DNA of 64,000 nucleotides, from NCBI RefSeq assembly GCF_030409875.1, contig NZ_JAUFQR010000001.1:496001-560000 (forward strand). Direction: 5' to 3'. This stretch comes from Chryseobacterium tructae. Lineage in GTDB: Bacteria > Bacteroidota > Bacteroidia > Flavobacteriales > Weeksellaceae. Positions 44,683 through 54,108 of the stretch are shown one piece after another. The position numbers were made by a program, and so were the translations under genes. The notes below the pieces were generated by a model. That model saw nothing but the letters and a program-made list of their open reading frames with translations. It did not search any database and was not told where the DNA came from. Numbering within the stretch: position 1 is the stretch's first letter; each line of letters starts with the position of its first letter.

Positions 44683-45320
44683 GTTGATAATATATAATAA
44701 ATAAATCCGGTGTGATTGAGAATGGATTCAATGCCTTTATCCAATTTTCTTCTATGTATTATTTTATTTCAGAAGTATCTTCCTAAGAGAACTATTATTT
44801 TTAGTTTATCCGGAATTCATTTAATACTTCCATACCAGATTACACTTCCCCAATTGCATTGTTTCAACCCAAGATCAATATATTAATTGAATAAAAATAG
44901 ATTAATATTGAGTGGGCTTCAACGAATTTTTTCTGCGATAATTAATTATTGATAAAAATACATTTGTTTTCATCTCTATTATTTTATTTTTTATAATTTT
45001 TTAAATATTTTTTTACTGAAAATGTAAAATTGAATTCTCCGTTATTTACTTCTATAGAGTACTTTGCTCATGGGTAATACTCACTTTTGTGGGAGAATTA
45101 GTGAATTGTCTGCTATTAAGCTTTATTTCTATAGAATTATTCCCTTTTCATGGCATGTTTCTTGCAACTTATGCTGAGTTAACCCATAAAACTTTTTGTT
45201 TATCTCACAAAGTGCACTGTCTACAGATGCGCAATACGTTTTTAATGTTTTTAGACTTAAACATTAAATGGGATGCGAGAATATGGGGAACAAAAACTTA
45301 TAGCAAACACATAACGGACA
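44683..45320. other. Gene-free region before the secreted paralogue array
   Basis: About 640 bp of AT-rich sequence with no supported gene. It contains a perfect 10-bp inverted repeat at 45241-45268 (TTTAATGTTT / AAACATTAAA, 8-bp spacer), a candidate operator 53 bp before the first secreted paralogue. A frame at 45089-45391 overlaps that gene and shows no protein-like features. Confidence 0.45.
45241..45268. promoter_or_regulatory. 10-bp inverted repeat upstream of the paralogue array
   Basis: TTTAATGTTT-N8-AAACATTAAA, perfect. No T run follows, so a regulator site is more likely than a terminator. Confidence 0.45.
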
Positions 45321-45941
45321 ATGACAAAAATTATTTCGATGATCCTATTATTAGGTTCAGCAGTATATATGAATGCCCAAGTTGGTATTAATACTGCAAA
45401 ACCCGAAAAGGAACTGACTGTAAACGGTACGATGAAGACATCCGGTATTGTTTTCAAAAAGCCCATGGAAAAACTGGGTGCTGATGAAAATTATACTTTT
45501 ATTATCAAATCTCCGGCACCCGAGAATAAAATAACGGCATACAATGATACCTTTGTACCGAATTCACCGGCGCCGATCAACATTATTCAATTTAAAATTA
45601 CTTGTGATCCTTCAGATAAGGATTGGGTAAATGAGTTTGATACCAAAATCAATTCTAAAAAGTTTCTTGTAGTAATTTCTTCTTTCGGATTTACTCAACC
45701 GGTAAGAACAAATACTGGAGACTGGCTGACTCCGGTTCCTCAAATATTTGCGTATTCATCAGGTACAACCTGGAAACTAAAGGCAGATTATGAAGGATTC
45801 TCTCCAAGTTCAAATTTGCCAACTGGAGAATGGACACTTAATTTACTTGTTTACGACAGATCTTATGCAAAAGAATTCAACTCGACTCAGGATCTTAAGT
45901 CTTCTACCACAGGTGCAGCAGCAGCTCCTTTAATTCAATAA
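45321..45941 (+). CDS. Secreted protein with VGINT motif, paralogue 1
   Basis: 206 residues. A signal peptide (MTKIISMILLLGSAVYMNAQ) is followed by VGINTAKPEKELTVNGTMKT, the VGINT-P-TLDVNG motif found at the mature start of many flavobacterial surface and tail-like proteins. The rest is beta-rich (NIIQFKITCDPSDKDWVNEF; TGEWTLNLLVYDRSYAKEF), a shape shared with the next two genes. Function unknown. It is 10 bp before paralogue 2. Confidence 0.8.
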   Translation: MTKIISMILLLGSAVYMNAQVGINTAKPEKELTVNGTMKTSGIVFKKPMEKLGADENYTFIIKSPAPENKITAYNDTFVPNSPAPINIIQFKITCDPSDKDWVNEFDTKINSKKFLVVISSFGFTQPVRTNTGDWLTPVPQIFAYSSGTTWKLKADYEGFSPSSNLPTGEWTLNLLVYDRSYAKEFNSTQDLKSSTTGAAAAPLIQ

Positions 45942-45951
45942 AAACACAGTA

Positions 45952-46590
45952 ATGAAAAAAATTATAACAACATTTTTTGTAGCGCTTGCTTCTTTAGGCC
46001 TGAAAGCACAAGTAGGAATTAATACAGCCAATCCAAAAGGAACTCTTGATGTAGAAGGAGAAACGCTGGTAGAATCTTATCTGATAGATACTGAAAATGC
46101 TACAGCAAGAGGAAATTATTTACTACTTACCCGATCAAAAGATACCTCTCCTATAGGTAAAGTAAAGCTGCTAGACATTACCCTTCGTAATGTGGCACCT
46201 GTAAATATGTATAAGGTAGTTCTTAAAAATGTAAAACAAGACGAAGTAATTAATCTGAATACAGGCTTAGATGCAGACAAATATGTGGTTGCTATTACAG
46301 GAGCTGTTTTTTCTGATGCAGTGTCTGCGACTACTACTTCTACTTCAAGATTGTATGGAGCATATTCTACTGAAGTAACCAAAGTACAGAAAGGGGGAAA
46401 AACTTTTCAGGCAATTAATTTAAGTTTTAAGGGAGCAGGAACAGTATCTGCACAAAATGGAACATGGACGCTTACTTTAAATGTATTTGAAAAATCTTTG
46501 ATAAAAGACTGGGGAACATTTACAGGTTCAGTATCTGCATCGGCATCTTTTTCAGGAGTATCTACTAATACGCCTCTTGGGCTTCAATAA
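45952..46590 (+). CDS. Secreted protein with VGINT motif, paralogue 2
   Basis: 212 residues. Signal peptide (IITTFFVALASLGLKAQ), then VGINTANPKGTLDVEGETLV. The body has the same order as its neighbours: a core strand (LLDITLRNVAPVNMYKVVLK), a D-KYVVAITGAVFSD segment and the closing NGTWTLTLNVFEKSLIKDW. The three genes are likely products of local duplication. It overlaps no gene and is 6 bp from paralogue 3. Function unknown. Confidence 0.8.
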   Translation: MKKIITTFFVALASLGLKAQVGINTANPKGTLDVEGETLVESYLIDTENATARGNYLLLTRSKDTSPIGKVKLLDITLRNVAPVNMYKVVLKNVKQDEVINLNTGLDADKYVVAITGAVFSDAVSATTTSTSRLYGAYSTEVTKVQKGGKTFQAINLSFKGAGTVSAQNGTWTLTLNVFEKSLIKDWGTFTGSVSASASFSGVSTNTPLGLQ

Positions 46591-46596
46591 TAAAAC

Positions 46597-47265
46597 ATGA
46601 TAAGAAAAATTTATATTACGATGATGATAGGGCTGGGTGTCTTTTTTAATGCCCAGACTGGTAAAGTGGGAATCAAAACAGATAAACCCACAGAAACACT
46701 CGATGTAAACGGAAAAACATATACCAATTCTCTATATCTTAGAAATCCGGGAGAACCGACAATGACGGGAGGAAGCTTCTTGGCAACATCAGAAAATGCA
46801 TTACAGCTCTATGATCCAAATTTGGAAAGCAGCGGCTTATTCAACTATATAAAGCTTACCCTTACCAATGTTTCTGGGGCGGGAATTGCAGATTATGATA
46901 CTAAAATAGATGCCAATAATTTCCTGGTTGTGCTTCATAATTATTCTTTTAAGCTTAATAATGGGAATACCAATGTTATGCTTGATTATGGAGACAATGG
47001 AGTAAATGATAACAAACAAGGATCTCCAGATGTAGTAGCATTTAAAAGTAATGGAACCTGGCATATCAGAGCAAAATTTACAGACAGTAGAATTATTGCC
47101 AATATATCAGGCGGTCCATCCAGAACTTACAATAATTTTACCGTAGACCTTTATCTGATGGCTTATAAAAGGCTTATCACAAAGCATAATATTAATGATA
47201 TTAATGCAGACCTGAAGGGAAGTGATGGATCAGCCCAAACGATTGATAAACCTTCCGGGTTTTAA
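46597..47265 (+). CDS. Secreted protein with VGINT-like motif, paralogue 3
   Basis: 222 residues. Signal peptide (IYITMMIGLGVFFNAQ), then KVGIKTDKPTETLDVNGKTY. The same domain order follows: YIKLTLTNVSGAGIADYDTK, DANNFLVVLHNYSFKL, and FTVDLYLMAYKRLITKHN. It closes the array and is followed by a strong terminator, so the three genes form one transcript. The regulator gene downstream faces the same way. Confidence 0.8.
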   Translation: MIRKIYITMMIGLGVFFNAQTGKVGIKTDKPTETLDVNGKTYTNSLYLRNPGEPTMTGGSFLATSENALQLYDPNLESSGLFNYIKLTLTNVSGAGIADYDTKIDANNFLVVLHNYSFKLNNGNTNVMLDYGDNGVNDNKQGSPDVVAFKSNGTWHIRAKFTDSRIIANISGGPSRTYNNFTVDLYLMAYKRLITKHNINDINADLKGSDGSAQTIDKPSGF

Positions 47266-47293
47266 AACAGCAAAATACAAAAAAGTATAAGGG

Positions 47294-47329
47294 AAAAGCC
47301 AGACTATTGAAGAGTAGTCTGGCTTTTTA
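47294..47329 (+). terminator. Terminator of the paralogue array
   Basis: AAAAGCCAGACTA pairs with TAGTCTGGCTTTTT around an 8-nt loop. Confidence 0.85.
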
Positions 47330-47443
47330 TTGTAATTATCATCACATAGTATGTGAAATATGTTTTAGTTTATTAGGTGTAATTGATCATTATTTATTGT
47401 TTTCTCAAATGATTTTATAATTTTATATGGAATTATACTAAAA

Positions 47444-48997
47444 ATGGGGAAACGATTGCCTTTTATATGGTTGTTATTATCATTTGTCCTGTGTTTTGGA
47501 CAGAAGAAAGAATATAAACACTATATGAATACTGCCGATGAGCTCAAGTACAAAGATTGGAAAAAGGCCGAAGTTAATATACAGCAAGCAAGAAAAAGTG
47601 TTGCTGATCATGATTTGGGAGATTTTTATCTGGAAGCAGCAAAAATTTACAGCGATGTCAATTACTTTGATCTTGCATTAAATTATTCCAATAAGGCCTA
47701 TCATCTGTTTTTGGATAAGGATGCAGAAAAAGTGGCCAAAATAGATGGAATTTTTGCTTACACCTACTCACAACTTAATGATACCAAAAAAGCCATTACT
47801 TATTATAAGAAACTTTTGAATTTTTATCAGAAACAAAAACGAAAGGTAGAAACCATTAAAGCTCTTAATAATTTAGGAAACGCTTACCTTGTTTTATCGA
47901 AATTGGATTCATCCAGATATTATTTTGAAGAAGGTTTGAAGACTTTTGAAACATATGATAATCCGGTTTTAAAAGCTTTTGTTTTTTCAAACTTTGGGAA
48001 GCTTAATTTTTTGGAAGGAAACAATATCAAAGCAGAAGATTATTTATTGGAAGCTGCTAATATTCTAAAGAAAAATTCTATTGAAGATCATAAATCAAAC
48101 TACCAGGTCAATTATAACCTGGCCAACTTCTATATCGAAACACAAAATCCAGTCAAAGCTTTGCATTATGCTCAAGATGTGAGAAACTATATAACAACGG
48201 ATGGAGTCAACTTTGATAATACCAATTATTTGAGAACCTTATATAAGGCTTATGAGCTCAATAAAGATTATAAGCATTCTTCAGAAACTTTTAGAAAATA
48301 TGATTCTATTCGGGATCTGTTGAATATAGAAGAGAAAGCCGTAAATGTAGAACGATTGAAGATACAGCATGATTATGAACTCCAGAAAAGGCTCGATACA
48401 ATAGAGCAGGATAGAAAAAATATGCTGTATGTGGTCATGGGTATTATTCTTCTATTGATTTTGATAATCAGTATTTTACTGCTCGTTAACTTCAGGAACA
48501 AAGCTGAGAAACTTCGCCTCGAGAAAAAACTGATAGAAAACCGTGAAAAGCAGCTCGAAATAGACAATCAGATGAAAGAAAAAATGCTGGTGTACAAGTC
48601 TATGGAACAATCAAAAATAGAAGAAATCTTTAAATCGCTGCTGGAGCAAGTAAATGTTTTGAAATCCAAACTTAAAGATAGTGAGATCAATGAAGTTTCC
48701 AGAATCATCAACGACATTAAGCTGAATACCAAACACGACTCATGGGGAGATTTTGAATACCATTTCCTGAATATTCATGAATCATTTTATGAAAATCTAG
48801 ATCGTAGACATCCCGGATTAACCAATTATGATAAACGATTGGCGGCCATGCTGAAACTGAAGCTATCCACAAAAGAAATTTCAAATTTGTTGAATGTAAC
48901 ACCTAAAACCATCGAAAATTCAAGAACCCGTTTGAGAAAAAAAATGAATCTTACCAATACAAAAGAAGATCTTGCTCAATATTTGAATGAATTGTAA
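47444..48997 (+). CDS. TPR membrane regulator with LuxR-like HTH
   Basis: 517 residues. A signal sequence (LPFIWLLLSFVLCFGQ) is followed by TPR repeats over ~25-300 (FDLALNYSNKAYHLFLDKDA; IKALNNLGNAYLVLSKLDSS), then one membrane helix at ~327-350 (MGIILLLILIISILLLVNF). After a coiled coil comes a C-terminal HTH (MLKLKLSTKEISNLLNVTPK, then ENSRTRLRKKMNL). This is the common Bacteroidota layout of a periplasmic TPR sensor joined to a cytoplasmic DNA-binding end. The upstream paralogue array or the T9SS gene downstream would be natural targets; untested. Confidence 0.85.
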   Translation: MGKRLPFIWLLLSFVLCFGQKKEYKHYMNTADELKYKDWKKAEVNIQQARKSVADHDLGDFYLEAAKIYSDVNYFDLALNYSNKAYHLFLDKDAEKVAKIDGIFAYTYSQLNDTKKAITYYKKLLNFYQKQKRKVETIKALNNLGNAYLVLSKLDSSRYYFEEGLKTFETYDNPVLKAFVFSNFGKLNFLEGNNIKAEDYLLEAANILKKNSIEDHKSNYQVNYNLANFYIETQNPVKALHYAQDVRNYITTDGVNFDNTNYLRTLYKAYELNKDYKHSSETFRKYDSIRDLLNIEEKAVNVERLKIQHDYELQKRLDTIEQDRKNMLYVVMGIILLLILIISILLLVNFRNKAEKLRLEKKLIENREKQLEIDNQMKEKMLVYKSMEQSKIEEIFKSLLEQVNVLKSKLKDSEINEVSRIINDIKLNTKHDSWGDFEYHFLNIHESFYENLDRRHPGLTNYDKRLAAMLKLKLSTKEISNLLNVTPKTIENSRTRLRKKMNLTNTKEDLAQYLNEL

Positions 48998-49140
48998 TTT
49001 ATTGTTTTGTAGGTGTTTGTGTTTAAGTGTGTGGTAATGATGTGGTGCTTTCGTTTCGTTATGTGGTAATTGTGTGTGTGATTTTTCATAAGGTTGGAAG
49101 ACATTGTATTCCTTTGTCTTCTATTTAAAACAATACCACT

Positions 49141-50769
49141 ATGAAAAAATTACTTACTCTTTTTGTTAGCCTTTCAATAGGCTTTATTGGAAAAGCACAA
49201 TGGAATCCAGTGTTGGATCAAAATCTCTTGGTGACCAATGCAGGGTCATCTTCTTTTGCCGAAACAACCAGTGATGGAAAGACATATATAGGATATTGGA
49301 AAAACGTACCGGCACCTGTGAATTTTGAACTTTGGGTTCAGATTCTGGATAAGAATGGGAGTAAACTGCTAGGTGCACAAGGAATTAAAGTTTCTGATCA
49401 AATTCCAATGGGAACCTATACAGTTGTGGAAAAGACAGCAGTTGATGCATCAGATAATCTTTATATAGGTGTGACAGGAACCGGGGCGGGAACGCCTGGA
49501 TATATTTTTAAAATTACTCCAGATGGTACATCGGTTTGGCCGAGTGGAATTAGCTTGGGAGAAGCTTATTTACCTACAATTTTGCCACTGCTTGATGGAA
49601 ATATTGTGGTGGGATATTTTCCACCAAGTCAAAAATATGCGAAAGTACAGATGTTTAATCCTGCCGGACAGCCTATGTGGGCAAATCCTACTCAGATAAT
49701 TTCAGATGATCCTGCTAAAAATACAATTCCAGCCGATCTTTTTAAATTGTCAGGGAATGTGTGTGAGCTTATTTTCCATAAACAAGTGTCGTTTGGAACG
49801 ACAAGCTATTTGTTTGCCAATAAAATAAATTTACAAAACGGAACTTTAATGTGGGATGGTGCTAAGCAGATTACTGCTAAATCTACCTCTTATAATGCAA
49901 GATATTCAGGAGCTGTAGATGGAGATGTGGTGTATTATGGGTATAGTACAGGTGAAAATATGAGGTTCGACGGATATCTTCAAAGAGTTAATCCGGATAG
50001 TTCTCTTCCATGGGGTGTTTCCGGAGTAGACTTTGATACCAATCAGACTTATTTTGAAAAAGATATGAAAATTGCTTTCGAATCCGGATCTCCTTACATC
50101 TGGTCGATTGCAAATTATAGTTCATCTTCCCAGGGAGAGAATGGCGAGTTTGTTCAGAAGTTTGATAAAATTTCGGGCAGTAGGTTATTTACTGATAATG
50201 CCAAACAAGTATTTCCTGTAGATAATACATCGATGTTCCATTATAGTAATTTACAATTGGTAAATGATCAGCCGTATTTTGTAGTACAGAAAAAAGAAGG
50301 AACTGCACTCAATGTATCTCTAAATGCTGTTCTGCTTAGAGATAATGGTGATTTCCAATGGCCTGAACACTATCTTCCGATGGCTACTTTTCCTGCTTCT
50401 AAAGCCTATACAACTGTATTGAAACCTATAAACGGACAAGGAGTTATTGTGTTTAAAGAATCTAAAAATACAGAAGGAGCAGATTCAGGGATCTATGTAC
50501 AGAATCTGGTTTTGCCTAATGGTACAATGGGAACCCGTGATATTTCAGGAAAAGAATCTAATATTAAACTTTATCCGAATCCGGCAGTAGATTTTATCCA
50601 TATAGATGGATTGAAAGATCAGGATTTCAAAATTTATAACACAGCCGGGCAGTTGGTGAAATCCGGATTGATGAAACAGGGGATCATTGATGTTAAAGAT
50701 TTGATAAAAGGAGCTTTTATTCTAAAAGTAAAAGAAAAAGAAGGAAGTATGAAGTTTATTAAGAAGTAA
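49141..50769 (+). CDS. T9SS-sorted protein of unknown function
   Basis: 542 residues. Signal peptide (MKKLLTLFVSLSIGFIGKAQ). The body is repetitive and beta-rich with aromatic and Asp/Gly turns (FELWVQILDKNGSKLLGAQG; WPSGISLGEAYLPTILPLLD), resembling the propeller-like proteins of the phylum. The last ~75 residues are a type A sorting domain (NIKLYPNPAVDFIHIDGLKD; KGAFILKVKEKEGSMKFIKK). It should be exported by T9SS and attached to the surface. A terminator follows. Confidence 0.85.
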   Translation: MKKLLTLFVSLSIGFIGKAQWNPVLDQNLLVTNAGSSSFAETTSDGKTYIGYWKNVPAPVNFELWVQILDKNGSKLLGAQGIKVSDQIPMGTYTVVEKTAVDASDNLYIGVTGTGAGTPGYIFKITPDGTSVWPSGISLGEAYLPTILPLLDGNIVVGYFPPSQKYAKVQMFNPAGQPMWANPTQIISDDPAKNTIPADLFKLSGNVCELIFHKQVSFGTTSYLFANKINLQNGTLMWDGAKQITAKSTSYNARYSGAVDGDVVYYGYSTGENMRFDGYLQRVNPDSSLPWGVSGVDFDTNQTYFEKDMKIAFESGSPYIWSIANYSSSSQGENGEFVQKFDKISGSRLFTDNAKQVFPVDNTSMFHYSNLQLVNDQPYFVVQKKEGTALNVSLNAVLLRDNGDFQWPEHYLPMATFPASKAYTTVLKPINGQGVIVFKESKNTEGADSGIYVQNLVLPNGTMGTRDISGKESNIKLYPNPAVDFIHIDGLKDQDFKIYNTAGQLVKSGLMKQGIIDVKDLIKGAFILKVKEKEGSMKFIKK

Positions 50770-50800
50770 TTTTCATCATAGTAATAGTTTAAGGGGAAGT

Positions 50801-50829
50801 AGGGGAGCAGATATCTGTTCCCCTTTTCT
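50801..50829 (+). terminator. Terminator after the T9SS gene
   Basis: GGGGAgCAGAT pairs with ATCTGtTCCCC, followed by T4. Confidence 0.75.
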
Positions 50830-50930
50830 TGATGGGATAGCGATATATGTTTACTACGATTAAAATTTGAAATAAGAACTTCTGAATATCAATTATTTTT
50901 TTTAAACTTTTTAAAAATCAGCAATATCCG

Positions 50931-50961
50931 TTTGTAGTTTCAAAAATATTTTATACTTTTG
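50931..50961 (+). promoter_or_regulatory. Promoter of rplKAJL
   Basis: TTTG at 50931-50934, 19-bp spacer, TACTTTTG at 50954-50961. The transcript leader to rplK is about 90 bases. Confidence 0.8.
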
Positions 50962-51058
50962 CAGTCCAAAAAGTAGGCTTGTCATAAGTGAGTGCGATAA
51001 CCTACTGAATAATAAATGCTTCCAAACTCATTAATTATTCAAATTTAAAAAACAAACA

Positions 51059-51505
51059 ATGGCTAAAAAAGTCTTTAAAATGGTAAAGCTTCAGGTGAAA
51101 GGTGGCGCAGCTAACCCTTCTCCACCAGTAGGTCCAGCATTGGGTTCTGCAGGTGTGAACATCATGGAGTTTTGTAAGCAATTTAACGGAAGAACCCAAG
51201 ATAAGCCAGGGCAAGTTTTACCTGTAGTAATTACAGTATACGAAGACAAATCTTTTGAATTCGTTATCAAAACTCCACCTGCAGCGATCCAGTTAATGGA
51301 TGCAGCTAAGATCAAGGGAGGTTCTGGTGAACCAAATAGAAACAAAGTAGGTGCTGTAACTTGGGAACAAGTAAAGAAAATCGCTGAAGATAAAATGGCG
51401 GATCTTAACTGTTTTACAATGGACTCTGCAGTTTCTATGGTTGCAGGTACTGCTAGATCTATGGGATTAAGAGTAACAGGAACTAAACCAACTTTTAACG
51501 CTTAA
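51059..51505 (+). CDS. rplK: Ribosomal protein uL11
   Basis: 148 residues. [20 protein letters not shown] and [20 protein letters not shown] are the N-terminal signatures; the C-terminal rRNA-binding domain ends with [20 protein letters not shown]. It forms the L11 stalk base of the 50S subunit. In most Flavobacteriia it follows nusG closely; here it follows a 6.4-kb accessory block. Next gene rplA is 11 bp away. Confidence 0.97.
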   Translation: MAKKVFKMVKLQVKGGAANPSPPVGPALGSAGVNIMEFCKQFNGRTQDKPGQVLPVVITVYEDKSFEFVIKTPPAAIQLMDAAKIKGGSGEPNRNKVGAVTWEQVKKIAEDKMADLNCFTMDSAVSMVAGTARSMGLRVTGTKPTFNA

Positions 51506-51516
51506 AACTATTAGAA

Positions 51517-52208
51517 ATGGCAAAATTGACTAAAAAGCAAAAGGAAGCTTTAAGCAAAGTAGAAAAAGGAAGAATCTATAACCTTGAAGAAGGTTCAGCT
51601 CTTGTAAAAGAAGTGAACACTGCAAAGTTTGATGCTTCTGTAGATATCGCTGTAAGATTAGGTGTAGACCCAAGAAAAGCAAACCAAATGGTAAGAGGTG
51701 TTGTATCTCTTCCTCACGGTACTGGTAAAGATGTTAAAGTTTTGGCTTTAGTAACTCCAGATAAAGAAGCAGAAGCTAAAGCTGCTGGTGCTGATTATGT
51801 AGGTCTAGACGAATATTTACAGAAAATTAAAGATGGTTGGACAGATGTTGACGTTATCGTTACAATGCCAGCTGTAATGGGTAAATTAGGTCCATTAGGT
51901 AGAGTATTAGGTCCAAGAGGTTTAATGCCTAACCCTAAGTCAGGAACTGTAACTATGGAAATTGGTAAAGCAGTAACTGAGGTGAAAGCAGGTAAAATTG
52001 ATTTCAAAGTAGACAAGTATGGTATCATCCACGCTGGTATTGGTAAAGTATCTTTCGATGCTGCTAAGATCAAAGAAACGCGCAGGAATTGATCTCTACA
52101 TTGATCAAAATGAAGCCAACTGCTGCTAAAGGAACTTATGTGAAGTCTATCTATTTGTCTTCTACAATGAGCCCAGGTATTGCAATTGATACTAAATCTG
52201 TTAACTAA
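51517..52208 (+). CDS. rplA: Ribosomal protein uL1, one frame break
   Basis: 230 residues after correction, the normal length. Signatures: [60 protein letters not shown] and the final [20 protein letters not shown]. The frame breaks at 52076-52078: one more A turns KETRRN-stop into [17 protein letters not shown]. Because this ribosomal protein is single-copy and nearly essential, the loss is most likely a sequencing error. It forms the L1 stalk. It continues directly into rplJ (17 bp). Confidence 0.93.
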
Positions 52209-52225
52209 TAATAATCCTTAAGACA

Positions 52226-52813
52226 ATGACAAAAGACCAAAAAGTTGTAGCAATACAAGAGATCAAAGATTTGCTTCAGGATGCAAAAGTAGTATACGTA
52301 GCAGATTTAGACGGTTTGAACGCAGGTAAATCTTCAGATTTCAGAAGACAGGCTTTCAAGCAAAATATCAAAGTGAAAGTTGTAAAAAATACACTTTTAC
52401 AAAAAGCGATGGAGCAAATTGAAGGAGTAGATTACTCTGAAATGTTCCCATCTTTCAAAGGAAACTCAGCATTAATGATTGCTGAAACAGCTAACGCTCC
52501 TGCGAAACTTATCCAAGGATTCAGAAAGAAAGAAGAAAAGCCAGCTTTAAAGTCTGCTTTTGTTCAAGAAGCTTTCTATATTGGTGACAACAACCTAGAC
52601 ACATTGGCTAACATCAAGTCTAGAGAAGAAATGATCGGTGAAATCATCGGATTACTTCAGTCTCCAATCCAGAGAGTTGTTTCTGCTCTTCAAAACAAAC
52701 CTGAAACTGTAGAAGCTAAAGCTGAAGAAGCTGCTCCTGTAGTTGAAGAAACTCCTGCTGCTGAAGCTCCAGAAGCTGCTGCAGAAAGCACTGAAGAAAC
52801 AAGTGCTGAATAA
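52226..52813 (+). CDS. rplJ: Ribosomal protein uL10
   Basis: 195 residues. The rRNA-binding part has TKDQKVVAIQEIKDLLQDAK and KVVKNTLLQKAMEQIEG; the helical C-terminal end binds L7/L12 dimers. A ~40-residue Ala/Glu/Pro-rich extension (VVEETPAAEAPEAAAESTEE) makes it longer than typical uL10, as in other Flavobacteriia. It holds the stalk and can repress its own operon by binding the leader RNA. Confidence 0.96.
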   Translation: MTKDQKVVAIQEIKDLLQDAKVVYVADLDGLNAGKSSDFRRQAFKQNIKVKVVKNTLLQKAMEQIEGVDYSEMFPSFKGNSALMIAETANAPAKLIQGFRKKEEKPALKSAFVQEAFYIGDNNLDTLANIKSREEMIGEIIGLLQSPIQRVVSALQNKPETVEAKAEEAAPVVEETPAAEAPEAAAESTEETSAE

Positions 52814-52859
52814 TTATACTCAAAAAATTAAATAAATAATCAACAAAAACATTACAACA

Positions 52860-53228
52860 ATGTCAGATTTAAAAAATTTAGCTGAAACGCTAGTAAACCT
52901 AACTGTAAAAGACGTAAACGAATTAGCTACTATCCTTAAGGATGAGTACGGAATTGAGCCAGCTGCTGCTGCTGTAGTAGTTGCTGCAGGTGGTGCAGGT
53001 GAAGCTGCTGAAGAAAAGACTGAATTCGACGTAATTCTTAAGTCTGCAGGTGCTTCTAAATTAGCTATCGTTAAATTAGTAAAAGATTTAACTGGTGCTG
53101 GTCTTAAAGAAGCTAAAGATATCGTAGATGGTGCTCCTTCTGCAATCAAAGAAGGTGTTTCTAAAGACGAAGCTGAAGCGCTTAAGAAGCAATTAGAAGA
53201 AGCTGGTGCTGAAGTAGAATTGAAATAA
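52860..53228 (+). CDS. rplL: Ribosomal protein bL12 (L7/L12)
   Basis: 122 residues. The N-terminal dimerisation part ([20 protein letters not shown]) is followed by an Ala-rich hinge ([19 protein letters not shown]) and the factor-binding C-terminal domain ([40 protein letters not shown]). It recruits translational GTPases. A strong terminator follows, so rpoB is not co-transcribed with it here. Confidence 0.97.
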   Translation: MSDLKNLAETLVNLTVKDVNELATILKDEYGIEPAAAAVVVAAGGAGEAAEEKTEFDVILKSAGASKLAIVKLVKDLTGAGLKEAKDIVDGAPSAIKEGVSKDEAEALKKQLEEAGAEVELK

Positions 53229-53252
53229 TTTCAATTTTATTATAAATATAAG

Positions 53253-53281
53253 AAGCCTGAGCATTTGCTCAGGCTTTTTTA
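53253..53281 (+). terminator. Strong terminator after rplL
   Basis: GCCTGAGCA pairs with TGCTCAGGC around TT, followed by T6. It ends the ribosomal operon. Confidence 0.85.
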
Positions 53282-53449
53282 TTGGGTAAAACTCATCAAC
53301 TTTGCATTTTATTTTTAAATGTATTTGAATATTTTTACGACCTATTTGATAATATTTTGTTATTATTATTTATTTAATAAAAATTAACGTAATATATTAT
53401 TTTTATTCTTCTGTTTTGATATTTTTAGTGTATTTTTTTTATTAAAACA

Positions 53450-53478
53450 TTGTTTTGTTTGAAAAAGTATTATATTTG
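53450..53478 (+). promoter_or_regulatory. Promoter upstream of the second accessory block
   Basis: TTG at 53450-53452, 18-bp spacer, TATATTTG at 53471-53478. It points into the block of surface proteins. Confidence 0.65.
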
Positions 53479-53501
53479 TACTAACAAAAAACACAACATA
53501 A

Positions 53502-53978
53502 TTGGATAGAAATTATTTTCTTTCCTACGGTCAAATAGTATTTCTATTGCTACTGTCGACTGTAGGAAGACTAAACGCAAGGATTATATCTTCTACGATC
53601 AGTACTTCTGAACTGCATCATATAGATATCAATGATTCTGATCTTTACCTGCTATCTGATATATTTTCACAGGAATTAATAAGCCCTGTGGGATGCAGGA
53701 CGTATCATCATAAAAAACTGAATGATGATTTTCAATATACCATATTTAATCACACTTTATCAGGCTCTATCAGTAACCAGAATACTCTATTCTCTATGAA
53801 TAAAGTAAAGATTATCACTTTCTGGGATAAATGGCGGCTATTAGATCTAGTTGATGGCATAAGTATAATGACCACTATATCTAACACGTTGAAGAAGTTT
53901 TCTATAAACTCCTTTAAACTGGTTGATGGTTTTAAATTTATTATTAAGATCCCTGATAAACACAATATTATTTCTTAA
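53502..53978 (+). CDS. Doubtful exported protein with a TTG start
   Basis: 158 residues if TTG 53502 is the start, 24 bp after a good promoter box; no ATG is available before residue ~100. The first 26 residues look like a signal peptide (YGQIVFLLLLSTVGRLNA). The body is Ser- and Ile-rich (STISTSELHHIDINDSDLYL; FSINSFKLVDGFKFIIKIPD) without known motifs. It may be a real small secreted protein, or only an open stretch in the leader of the next gene. The promoter and signal-like start are the only support. Confidence 0.4.
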   Translation: MDRNYFLSYGQIVFLLLLSTVGRLNARIISSTISTSELHHIDINDSDLYLLSDIFSQELISPVGCRTYHHKKLNDDFQYTIFNHTLSGSISNQNTLFSMNKVKIITFWDKWRLLDLVDGISIMTTISNTLKKFSINSFKLVDGFKFIIKIPDKHNIIS

Positions 53979-54021
53979 CCTATATTTCTCATTTTCCAAT
54001 TCCAGGTAATTTTCTAATTCG

Positions 54022-54045
54022 TTTCATTTAATGTTTTAAATGAAA
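54022..54045. promoter_or_regulatory. 10-bp inverted repeat before the surface-protein gene
   Basis: TTTCATTTAA-TGTT-TTAAATGAAA, a perfect repeat 63 bp before the start codon at 54109. It has no T tail, so a regulator site is likely; a weak hairpin is the alternative. Confidence 0.45.
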
Positions 54046-54108
54046 TAAGTATTGGATTGCCCTTTCTAAAAAAACAAACACAAAAAAACAACAAATATCA
54101 AACTAAGA

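Noticed and set aside
45089..45391. Open frame upstream of the first secreted paralogue
   Set aside because: It overlaps the signal-peptide gene at 45321, has no protein-like features and lies in AT-rich leader sequence.
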